From contig CANQCJ010000083.1 in assembly GCA_947589205.1 (NCBI GenBank), positions 1 through 8,792 of the forward strand: 8,792 nt of DNA, given 5' to 3'. A program made the translations under genes and the position numbers. This stretch comes from an uncultured Ruminococcus sp. Lineage in GTDB: Bacteria; Bacillota; Clostridia; Oscillospirales; Ruminococcaceae. Position 1 is the first letter of the stretch; every line of letters begins with the position of its first letter. The notes below the pieces were generated by a model. It searched no databases and had not been told where the DNA came from. It saw only the letters and a list, made by a program, of their open reading frames with translations. Of this stretch, positions 1-6,196 are shown piece after piece.

Positions 1-500
1 TTCAGGGCGCGGCGGTGCTTACGGCATTTATCGGAAGTCTTTTTGTAATAAAACCAAGCTTCGGAGATCTTTCATCGCTGCCCGCTTTTGCGGGACTTTT
101 CGGCGGTATGGCTGCGGGCGCGGCTTACACTGCCGTTCGCTATTGTACAGAGCACGGAGAAAAGGGCGCGTTTGTAGTAGCGTTTTTCTCGGGCTTTTCA
201 ACGCTGTTTTTCGCTCCGTGGCTGATATTCGATTATCACCCGATGAGCTTAGCTCAGCTTGCCTGCCTGCTTGGCGCGGGACTTGCGGCGGCGGGCGGAC
301 AGTTTTCGATAACTGCTGCGTATTCCTATGCTCCCGCAAAGGAGATATCGGTCTATGACTACACGCAGCTTATATTTACCACCTCGATAGGATTCTTTTT
401 GTTTTCCGACACGCCGGACCTGTTCAGCTTTATAGGCTACATCGTGATCATTTCGACAGCTGTCGCTTCGTATTTTTATAATTTGAGGCGTTCCGGCTGA
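1..500 (+). CDS. EamA/DMT-family membrane transporter, C-terminal part (5' end outside window)
   Basis: The reading frame is open from base 3 to the TGA at 498-500, giving 165 visible residues. The first in-frame GTG (base 15) is almost certainly internal, because the codons before it (QGAA) continue the same hydrophobic segment and EamA proteins are normally near 290-300 residues. About five or six hydrophobic helices are visible. The pattern fits the end of the first EamA repeat (A-F-I-G-S-L-F-V-I-K-P) followed by the whole second repeat, including GGQFSITAAYSYAPAKEIS, a tyrosine-containing helix, and a closing helix of the IGYIVIISTAVASY type. Members of this superfamily export or import small metabolites such as amino acids or nucleotides; the substrate cannot be predicted here. 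The protein ends with a short basic tail (NLRRSG), presumably cytoplasmic. No clear hairpin terminator follows the stop codon; the next feature is a promoter for the downstream operon. Confidence 0.85.
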   Translation, partial: QGAAVLTAFIGSLFVIKPSFGDLSSLPAFAGLFGGMAAGAAYTAVRYCTEHGEKGAFVVAFFSGFSTLFFAPWLIFDYHPMSLAQLACLLGAGLAAAGGQFSITAAYSYAPAKEISVYDYTQLIFTTSIGFFLFSDTPDLFSFIGYIVIISTAVASYFYNLRRSG

Positions 501-549
501 TATGCTTTTAAAGAATAGTATTATATTTGATAAAGGTATATAAAAACAG

Positions 550-579
550 TTGACACATTAATTGGCAATATGTTATAAT
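550..579 (+). promoter_or_regulatory. Consensus sigma-A promoter with extended -10, upstream of the moxR operon
   Basis: A perfect -35 box TTGACA lies at 550-555 and a perfect -10 box TATAAT at 574-579, with an 18 bp spacer. TG at 571-572 forms an extended -10 (TGTTATAAT). The surroundings are very AT-rich. Transcription should start near 585-587, giving a leader of about 40 nt before the ATG at 626. This is the only clear promoter seen for the three plus-strand genes that follow, so it probably drives them as one operon. A short palindrome ATTG-G-CAAT (561-569) lies in the spacer but is too small to call an operator. Confidence 0.85.
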
Positions 580-607
580 ATAAATATATACAAGAAAAAT
601 AAAATAC

Positions 608-613
608 AGGAGG
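608..613 (+). promoter_or_regulatory. Ribosome binding site of the MoxR gene
   Basis: AGGAGG is a full anti-SD match, but it sits 12 nt before the ATG at 626, longer than the usual 5-9 nt. No closer in-frame start codon exists, and the protein from 626 begins like other MoxR proteins, so the start stands. Confidence 0.75.
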
Positions 614-625
614 TTTTCTGTTCAG

Positions 626-1555
626 ATGAATGAAAAAATAGAACTGCTGGTGCAGAATATCGAAAAAATAATCGTCGGCAAGCGTGAGCCGATAATAAAG
701 GTCGTTTGCGCAATGTTAGCAGAGGGTCACGTTCTTGTCGAGGACGTGCCCGGTGTCGGAAAGACCCGTCTTGTTTCCGCGCTTGCAAGCTCGGTCGACG
801 GAAAATTCAACCGTATACAGCTCACCCCCGACATAATGCCGTCCGATATCGTGGGATTTTCCATGATAGACCCGCAGACGCGCGAGCTTGAATATAAGCA
901 GGGCGCGGCTTTGTGCAATTTTCTGCTTGCCGATGAGATAAACCGCGCTTCGCCGAAGGCGCAGTCGAGTCTGCTGGAGGTCATGGAGGAACACCAGATC
1001 TCACTCGACGGTCATACTATCCCGCTGCCCGCGCCGTTTATGGTAATGGCTACGCAGAATCCTGTTGAAACATACGGAACATATCACCTTCCCGAAGCGC
1101 AGATGGACAGATTTCTGATGAAAATTTCTATGGGCTATCCCTCTCCGGAAGAGGAGCTTGACATAATCACCCGTTCGGAAAACCCGACCTTTACGCAGAA
1201 GCTTTCGTCGGTAATGACTATCGAGGATATAAAAAGCCATATCGAAGCGGTAAAGAGGGTAAGGTGTACTGATAACGTTAAGGCTTATATCGTGGCGCTT
1301 CTTAACGCGACGAGAAATTCCGATCTTATAAAGCTGGGAGCTTCTCCGCGCGCGGGCATTGCCATGCTGAAAACCGCCAAGGCGTATGCCTACATCATGG
1401 GCAGGGATTACGTTGTGCCCGACGATGTTAAGGCGATGATGCCGTCTGTTATTTCTCACAGACTTATGCTTTCGCCGAAGGGCAAATCCGCATATCCCGA
1501 CAGCGAAGCGGTAATGGAACAGGTCGCTCTGAGCGTTCCTGCTCCGCTGAAATAA
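626..1555 (+). CDS. MoxR-family AAA+ ATPase
   Basis: This 309-residue protein is the usual length for MoxR ATPases and has their motifs in order. Walker A is EDVPGVGKT (39-47, Lys46 and Thr47 binding nucleotide). Walker B is FLLADEINR (99-107, Asp103 and Glu104). They are followed by the MoxR signature SPKAQSSLLEVMEE (109-122), sensor 1 ATQNP (142-146), the LPEAQMDRF segment (155-163) and the sensor 2 region GASPRAG (238-244). The small alpha-helical AAA lid fills roughly 175-309. The first glycine of the classical P-loop is Asp40, a variant common in Gram-positive MoxR proteins, so it should not be read as inactivation. There is no signal peptide or membrane segment, so it is cytoplasmic. 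MoxR proteins are thought to be chaperone-like remodellers that act on the products of adjacent genes; here those are a DUF58 protein and a membrane transglutaminase-like protein, the arrangement of Bacillus yeaC-yeaD-yebA. The client is unknown. It is the first gene after a strong promoter. Confidence 0.95.
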   Translation: MNEKIELLVQNIEKIIVGKREPIIKVVCAMLAEGHVLVEDVPGVGKTRLVSALASSVDGKFNRIQLTPDIMPSDIVGFSMIDPQTRELEYKQGAALCNFLLADEINRASPKAQSSLLEVMEEHQISLDGHTIPLPAPFMVMATQNPVETYGTYHLPEAQMDRFLMKISMGYPSPEEELDIITRSENPTFTQKLSSVMTIEDIKSHIEAVKRVRCTDNVKAYIVALLNATRNSDLIKLGASPRAGIAMLKTAKAYAYIMGRDYVVPDDVKAMMPSVISHRLMLSPKGKSAYPDSEAVMEQVALSVPAPLK

Positions 1556-1558
1556 GGG
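1554..1558 (+). promoter_or_regulatory. Ribosome binding site of the DUF58 gene, overlapping the moxR stop codon
   Basis: AAGGG shares two bases with the TAA stop of the MoxR gene. It lies 3 nt before a GTG at 1562 and 12 nt before an in-frame ATG at 1571; neither spacing is ideal, so the start of the next gene is uncertain by three codons. The overlap with the stop suggests translational coupling. Confidence 0.5.
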
Positions 1559-1561
1559 CAA

Positions 1562-2743
1562 GTGAACAAAATGTGGAAAACGATAAAAAGTATTCTCGGC
1601 TATCTCGGCTGCATCTGCATAACTATATGGGTAGCTCTCTATATAGACGGCACCGTCGGGATAATATTGACCTTAGCTCTCGCCTGCGCGCTGCTGCTTT
1701 CATTGATATTGACTTTTATTGTAAAAAATTCGCTTAGATTTGAGACCTCGATCGACAAAACTACCGTTTCAAAAGGCGATGAGATAATTTTGCGCATTGA
1801 CATAAGCAAGCGGCTGATATTGCCCGCGCCTGTTATCGAAATAACCGCGGATTGTTCGCCGCATCTTGCGCTAAAGGGTGATGGTCTGATAAAAGGCTCG
1901 GTGGCGGGAAACGAGATCAACACGATTTCCGTTCCCTACAGCGTTAAATATTCCGGCAAGGCGGAGGTCAGGATATTAAGCGTCATGCTCTCTGATTTTC
2001 TCGGGATCTTTTCGCTTAAAATAAGGCTTCCGCAGGAAAAGACGATACTTTCGCTGTCGGTATATCCGAATATCCCCGACGCAGCGGTGCAGACGGATTT
2101 TCTAAAGACGGCTTCGCGCTTTTCGGATAACGACGACGAGGAGGAAACGAACGAAACGGCGATAGGCTCTACCGGTATGCCCGGCTATGACCATAGGCAG
2201 TATTATCCGGGCGACCCGATAAAAAAGATAAACTGGAAGCTCTCTTCAAAGAGAGATATTTACATGGTAAGGCTCGATGAAAAGACGACCTCTGCCGGTC
2301 AGATGTTTTTCTATGACTGTCCTGCCGACAGCGAATCGGAGGAGGTGCTTTCTATCCGCGATAACGTCCTCGAGGGCGCGCTCGCTATGTTTACCATGCT
2401 GACAAGAGAGGGCAGGGAAGCCGTATTTTACCGTTTTAAGGATAATCTGTGGCTTAAAACGGAGATAAAGTCGCCGGAGGATATTTACCGGCTCCAGGAG
2501 GATATGGCGGATCACTGCGCCGCTTCTCCTAAGCAGGTCATACCGCCCGATTGTATCAGCAGCGGAAAGACCCCGATCTGCTTTACATCGGCGACCTCAA
2601 AGAATCCGCGTTCAGCCGCAGAGATAATACAGGCTGTTCCCGAAACGCTGCTTATCTCGGCTGATAATGCTTCGCTCAACAATATGTGTACAAATTTCTG
2701 GACTATTTCTCCCGAATTTGAATTTAAAAAGAAAACAGACTGA
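1562..2743 (+). CDS. DUF58 domain-containing membrane protein (YeaD-like)
   Basis: The protein is 393 residues from the GTG at 1562, or 390 from the ATG at 1571; the better start codon favours 1571 but the spacing does not settle it. Two adjacent hydrophobic segments (about 11-29 and 31-54) form a membrane hairpin. A beta-rich region follows (about 58-170), then an acidic linker (DNDDEEETNET, 189-199). The DUF58 core signature comes next: GYDHRQYYPGDPIKKINWKL (208-227), running into SSKRDIYMVRLDE (228-240). In the family this motif starts a region related to von Willebrand A folds; the hydrophobic strand QMFFYDC (247-253) would be its first strand, though the metal-site pattern DxSxS is not evident (DCPADS instead). 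The tail (about 333-393) looks divergent. DUF58 proteins are nearly always encoded beside MoxR ATPases, and the gap here is only 6 to 15 nt. An adaptor role between the ATPase and the membrane effector downstream is an inference. Confidence 0.9.
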   Translation: MNKMWKTIKSILGYLGCICITIWVALYIDGTVGIILTLALACALLLSLILTFIVKNSLRFETSIDKTTVSKGDEIILRIDISKRLILPAPVIEITADCSPHLALKGDGLIKGSVAGNEINTISVPYSVKYSGKAEVRILSVMLSDFLGIFSLKIRLPQEKTILSLSVYPNIPDAAVQTDFLKTASRFSDNDDEEETNETAIGSTGMPGYDHRQYYPGDPIKKINWKLSSKRDIYMVRLDEKTTSAGQMFFYDCPADSESEEVLSIRDNVLEGALAMFTMLTREGREAVFYRFKDNLWLKTEIKSPEDIYRLQEDMADHCAASPKQVIPPDCISSGKTPICFTSATSKNPRSAAEIIQAVPETLLISADNASLNNMCTNFWTISPEFEFKKKTD

Positions 2744-2751
2744 AAAAATCG

Positions 2752-2757
2752 AGGTGG
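2752..2757 (+). promoter_or_regulatory. Ribosome binding site of the transglutaminase-like gene
   Basis: AGGTGG lies 9 nt before the ATG at 2767, in a 23 nt gap after the DUF58 stop. It supports the ATG at 2767 as the start and keeps this gene in the same transcript. Confidence 0.65.
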
Positions 2758-2766
2758 ATAAAATAT

Positions 2767-4974
2767 ATGGATCCCGATACAAGATCGTTCAGATCGCGGC
2801 TGAACAGATATATTTGTCCCGCGCTTCTCGGCGCGTCCGTCTGCTTTGCCGTTATCTATGCGCTTTACCGACCAATGTGCGTTTTATATACGGTGATATT
2901 TCTTGCGGCCGAGTTTCTGCTTTTTACGCTGTTTGACAAGCTGAAGAGCAAAAAAACCTTCGGCGGGCTGATGTATATGCTGATGCTGACGCTTGTGTTT
3001 TTCGGCTCGTTCAGACTGCTTTACGCGGGCGCCGTCAGCTATGACACGATGATACTGACATGGTTTTACGGTGAGCAGGGCTCGTTTGTAAACCTGCCGT
3101 ATTACCTCAACGCGGTATTTTTGTTCGGCGGATTTTTTGTCATATCTATTCTTTACTACTTTACTCAGGTAAGATACCGCAGCTTAGGCGTAATGCTTTC
3201 TATTCTTTTTCCGTTTGTAATTTACGCAAAGCGCGCCGAAGAAGTTCCCGAAGTGCTCGTCACGATAATCATAACGCTGTTTATCGCCGTAATGGTACAC
3301 AACCGCAGGATAGACCCCGCTTTGCCGGAGGCAAGACGCGGCAGACTTTCGGTGGATCTGTCCTATATAATAAGCATGGCGCTGTTCGTTTCGATAACCG
3401 GCGCGGTCACCATGATGATAGAAAAACCGGAGTACCAGTCGCAGCTTGAAAGAAATTCCAACTATTTTGACGTGGTGCAGACTAACGGCACCGGTTCGGC
3501 GGGCGATGAATCGCTTTCGGAGACCTCCTCGCAAAGATACGGTCTCGGTCAGCCTTCGCCGGAAATTATTTTCTATTTTGATACTTTTGGAAAACGGTCG
3601 AATTATTTTTTAAGACGTCAGTCCTATGACTATTTTAACGGCGAAAGATGGGATAACGAATCGCCCGACGGGCGCAGTTATGATGCGGAGGATTACGGAA
3701 AGACCCTTACGCCGAATAATCCCGAGTATCTTTTTGACGATATAGCTTTCGACATGGCGCAGATCGGATATATCTCGCAGGAGGAAGCCGAAGCGTCGGT
3801 GTCGCGCGTTGAAGGCCGCGTCTATGACGACAGCTTTTCGCCGATGTATCTTCCCGCGCCTTATGCGACGATAATCGACGAAGCGGAATACGCCGATTCA
3901 AAGTATACAAAATACAAGCATGGAGAGATCTTCAGAAAAGGCGCGGGCAGGAACGCGCAGGAGATCAACGAAAGCTTTGAGTTTTTTGAACCTACCGATA
4001 CGTTTTTCCAAAAAGCGGTAGACCTCGGACTGAGCGGCGATGAATTTGTTTTACAGCTTGAAAATAACGATTCACCCGCGGCTCGGCGTTTGCTTGAGGA
4101 TTACACCGAGGCGAGAGAACGCTACGGCGAAAGGTACGCCTATGCGGACGACAGAGTGACGCAGCTTGCTTATGAGATCACAAAGGACTGTGACAGCGAT
4201 GTTGAAAGGGCTTCCGCGTTGGAGACGTATTTTGAAAAAAACGGATATAGCTACGATATTGAATATGTTCCCGAGGATCAGTCGATAGAGTATTTTATCT
4301 TCGAGAGCAAGACTGGCACCTGTACGAGCTATGCCACCGCCATGACGATAATGGCGCGTTCTATCGGGCTTCCCGCGAGATATGTTGAGGGCTATGCGGC
4401 TTTTGAAAAGCAGGGAGACAATACCTTTGTTATAAGAAGCGCGTATGCTCACGCATGGGTCGAGGTCTATATCCCCGGCTCGGGCTGGGTGACGTTCGAC
4501 CCCACCGTTTCGGGATATATGCAGATACCCGAGGACGATTTTGACTCCAATACATTCCTTATGGTACTCGGCAGATTTCTCGTGGTAATAATCGTAGCGT
4601 TCGTGATAATATTCATTCTGCTGCTTGACCGCATAATCGAGCTTTTGCTGCGGCTGAAGCTTAAATTCAAAACGCCCGCGCAAAGAACGCTCTTGCTTTA
4701 TGCAAACGTGATAAAGCTTGTGAATTTTTCAACGCGCGCCGATTATTCGGCTTACACGATCAAGATGCTAAGAGAATATCTGAACGAAACGCGCGGAGCT
4801 TGTCCGGAAAAGCTTTTGCAGCTTTTTGAAAGGACCTGCTTCGGCGGATATTCGCCGACAGCCGGGGAATTTAACGAAGCGTATGCCGAATACAAAAAAT
4901 GCTACAAATATCTCCGCAAGATCCCGAAGCAGAAAAAGCTTGAAGGCTTAAAGGCTGCTGCGGCGGTACGATAA
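2767..4974 (+). CDS. Polytopic membrane protein with transglutaminase-like domain (TgpA/YebA type)
   Basis: This 735-residue protein has the TgpA-like layout. About seven hydrophobic helices occupy the N-terminus (roughly 18-34, 38-55, 66-88, 113-133, 139-154, 162-178 and 198-217). A large, mostly hydrophilic region follows (about 220-595), then one more helix (about 597-620) and a basic C-terminal tail that should be cytoplasmic. The transglutaminase-like core lies at about 465-585 and its Cys-His-Asp triad is intact: Cys519 in KTGTCTSYATA, His562 in AYAHAWVEVY and Asp578 in GWVTFDPT. The GLPARYVEGY strand (534-543) also fits the family. The enzyme could therefore be an active papain-fold protease, amidase or transglutaminase acting outside the membrane. 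Some relatives carry a C-terminal DUF4129 domain; the tail here (about 635-735) has only loose resemblance to it by eye. It is the last gene of the MoxR/DUF58 operon, ending just before a terminator. The substrate is unknown. Confidence 0.9.
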   Translation: MDPDTRSFRSRLNRYICPALLGASVCFAVIYALYRPMCVLYTVIFLAAEFLLFTLFDKLKSKKTFGGLMYMLMLTLVFFGSFRLLYAGAVSYDTMILTWFYGEQGSFVNLPYYLNAVFLFGGFFVISILYYFTQVRYRSLGVMLSILFPFVIYAKRAEEVPEVLVTIIITLFIAVMVHNRRIDPALPEARRGRLSVDLSYIISMALFVSITGAVTMMIEKPEYQSQLERNSNYFDVVQTNGTGSAGDESLSETSSQRYGLGQPSPEIIFYFDTFGKRSNYFLRRQSYDYFNGERWDNESPDGRSYDAEDYGKTLTPNNPEYLFDDIAFDMAQIGYISQEEAEASVSRVEGRVYDDSFSPMYLPAPYATIIDEAEYADSKYTKYKHGEIFRKGAGRNAQEINESFEFFEPTDTFFQKAVDLGLSGDEFVLQLENNDSPAARRLLEDYTEARERYGERYAYADDRVTQLAYEITKDCDSDVERASALETYFEKNGYSYDIEYVPEDQSIEYFIFESKTGTCTSYATAMTIMARSIGLPARYVEGYAAFEKQGDNTFVIRSAYAHAWVEVYIPGSGWVTFDPTVSGYMQIPEDDFDSNTFLMVLGRFLVVIIVAFVIIFILLLDRIIELLLRLKLKFKTPAQRTLLLYANVIKLVNFSTRADYSAYTIKMLREYLNETRGACPEKLLQLFERTCFGGYSPTAGEFNEAYAEYKKCYKYLRKIPKQKKLEGLKAAAAVR

Positions 4975-4985
4975 GTAAAAAAATT

Positions 4986-5016
4986 GCCCTCTGCGGTTCA
5001 CATGACCGCAGGGGGC
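4986..5016. terminator. Hairpin terminator between convergent genes
   Basis: A 12 bp stem (4986-4997 with 5005-5016, one G-T pair) encloses a 7-nt loop TCACATG. It lies 11 nt after the transglutaminase-like gene and 12 nt beyond the end of prfB. For the minus strand the 3' arm is followed by AATTTTTTTAC, a good T-tract, so it should end prfB transcripts efficiently. For the plus strand only GTTTGAATTT follows, a weaker signal, so termination of the moxR operon may be leakier. Confidence 0.85.
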
Positions 5017-5028
5017 GTTTGAATTTAA

Positions 5029-6153
5029 TTATTCACTATCCTTAAGAGTACCGAGAGAAAGCGATTTCAGATATGCGTTTATAAAACCGTCAAGATCTCC
5101 GTCCATTACCGCGCCGACGTTTGCCGTTTCGTGACCTGTGCGGTGATCCTTTACCATAGTGTACGGCATAAAAACGTATGAGCGTATCTGCGCGCCCCAA
5201 GCTATCTCCTTTTGAACGCCCTTGATGTCGTCGATCTTTTCAAGATGTTCGCGTTCTTTTATCTCAACGAGCTTGGCTATAAGCATTTTCATAGCGTAGT
5301 CTCTGTTTTGGAACTGCGAACGCTGGGTCTGGCAGGCGGTGACGATACCGGTGGGCTTGTGGATAAGCCTTACTGCGGAGGAGGTCTTGTTTATGTGCTG
5401 ACCGCCTGCGCCGGAGGAACGGTATACCTGCATTTCAATATCCGCAGGATTTATTTCGACCTCCATAGAATCGTCCATTTCCGGCATAACGTCAACGGCG
5501 GCAAAGGAAGTGTGACGGCTTCCGGAAGCGTCAAACGGCGAAACTCTCACAAGGCGGTGAACGCCGGCTTCGCTTTTGAGGTATCCGTAAGCGTTTTCGC
5601 CCTCGACGATGATAGACGCGCTTTTAAGTCCCGCGTCGCCGCCTTCGAGATAATCGAGCGTCTTAACGTTAAAGCCGTGAAACTCTCCCCAGCGGGTATA
5701 CATTCTGAAAAGCATCTCCGTCCAGTCCTGAGCCTCCGTTCCTCCCGCGCCTGCATGGAAATTAAGTATAGCATTGCTTTTATCGTATTCGCCTGTGAGC
5801 AGGGAAGCGAGCGTTAATGATTCTATATCGTTTTTGAGCTTTTCAAGCTCTGTCTTTATTTCATCGACAAGCTCCTCATCGTCCTCCTCGGCAGCCATTT
5901 CTATCATGACCTCTATATCCTCGGAAGAGGAAACGAGCTTTTCATATTTTTCGATATTGCCTTCAAGCGTGCGGGTCTCCTTTAAGACCGGCTGACTTTT
6001 TTCCGGGTCGTCCCAGAAGCCCGGCTCTGCGGCTTTTTCCTGTAATTCGAGTATTCTTTCTCGGCTGTTTTCGATGTCGTAAACATCGTGCAGCTCTTTT
6101 ATTTTTGGTCGGCAGCCTTCAAGCTCCGATTTCAGGTTTTCAAGAAATTCCAT
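5029..6153 (-). CDS. prfB: Peptide chain release factor 2 (RF2), single-frame version without programmed frameshift
   Basis: This 374-residue protein is a full-length RF2, which recognises UGA and UAA in the ribosomal A site and triggers release of the finished peptide. The helical N-terminal domain is about 1-110. The anticodon-like tripeptide SPF is at 205-207, diagnostic of RF2 over RF1 (which has PxT). The catalytic GGQ loop is at 250-252 (RSSGAGGQHINKT), where the glutamine is methylated in other bacteria. Residue 246 is Ser; from memory, E. coli K-12 has a less active Thr there while Ala or Ser is usual. Many RF2 genes need a +1 frameshift at an in-frame UGA near codon 26; here the frame is continuous, with codon 25 TAC and codon 26 GAC. 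The ATG at 6153 has a well-placed ribosome binding site and aligns with the E. coli N-terminus without gaps, so this is not a mis-called start. The MATE gene lies 43 nt upstream on the same strand. Confidence 0.97.
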   Translation of the reverse strand: MEFLENLKSELEGCRPKIKELHDVYDIENSRERILELQEKAAEPGFWDDPEKSQPVLKETRTLEGNIEKYEKLVSSSEDIEVMIEMAAEEDDEELVDEIKTELEKLKNDIESLTLASLLTGEYDKSNAILNFHAGAGGTEAQDWTEMLFRMYTRWGEFHGFNVKTLDYLEGGDAGLKSASIIVEGENAYGYLKSEAGVHRLVRVSPFDASGSRHTSFAAVDVMPEMDDSMEVEINPADIEMQVYRSSGAGGQHINKTSSAVRLIHKPTGIVTACQTQRSQFQNRDYAMKMLIAKLVEIKEREHLEKIDDIKGVQKEIAWGAQIRSYVFMPYTMVKDHRTGHETANVGAVMDGDLDGFINAYLKSLSLGTLKDSE

Positions 6154-6159
6154 AAAAAT

Positions 6160-6165
6160 CTCCTT
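6160..6165 (-). promoter_or_regulatory. Ribosome binding site of prfB
   Basis: On the minus strand this reads AAGGAG, 6 nt before the ATG at 6153. The good match and spacing confirm that translation starts at the beginning of the single-frame RF2 reading frame. Confidence 0.8.
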
Positions 6166-6177
6166 ATTTCTATAAAT

Positions 6178-6183
6178 ATTATA
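6178..6183 (-). promoter_or_regulatory. Possible -10 box of a prfB promoter
   Basis: On the minus strand this is a perfect TATAAT in the 43 nt gap between the MATE gene and prfB. It would start transcription near 6171, a short distance before the ribosome binding site. The hexamer 17-18 nt upstream (GATCAA or GGATCA, inside the MATE stop region) is a poor -35, and there is no TG extension, so a prfB-specific promoter is only a possibility. Co-transcription with the MATE gene is the alternative. Confidence 0.4.
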
Positions 6184-6196
6184 CGAATGGTCTTAA

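Noticed and set aside
39..47. Asp in place of the first Gly of the MoxR Walker A motif (residue 40 of the protein encoded from 626; coordinates here are residue numbers)
   Set aside because: EDVPGVGKT is a common form in Gram-positive MoxR proteins; Lys46 and Thr47 are intact, so loss of activity is not indicated.
501..549. Possible terminator after the EamA transporter
   Set aside because: The stretch is AT-rich but no stem of useful length with a T-tract was found.
561..569. Small palindrome ATTG-G-CAAT between the -35 and -10 boxes
   Set aside because: Four-base arms in AT-rich DNA are expected by chance; not enough for an operator call.
1001..1561. 186-codon minus-strand open frame opposite the MoxR gene
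   Set aside because: Antisense to conserved MoxR motifs, rich in Arg and His, and no recognisable domain.
2667..2936. 89-codon plus-strand frame bridging the DUF58 and transglutaminase genes
   Set aside because: Both flanking genes are well supported in other frames and no SD precedes it.
4072..4683. 203-codon minus-strand open frame opposite the transglutaminase core
   Set aside because: It covers the conserved Cys-His-Asp region on the other strand; composition (many Arg, Tyr, His) is typical of a shadow frame.
5212..5817. 201-codon plus-strand open frame opposite prfB
   Set aside because: It is fully antisense to a firmly identified RF2 gene, has no family-like motif and no ribosome binding site of note.
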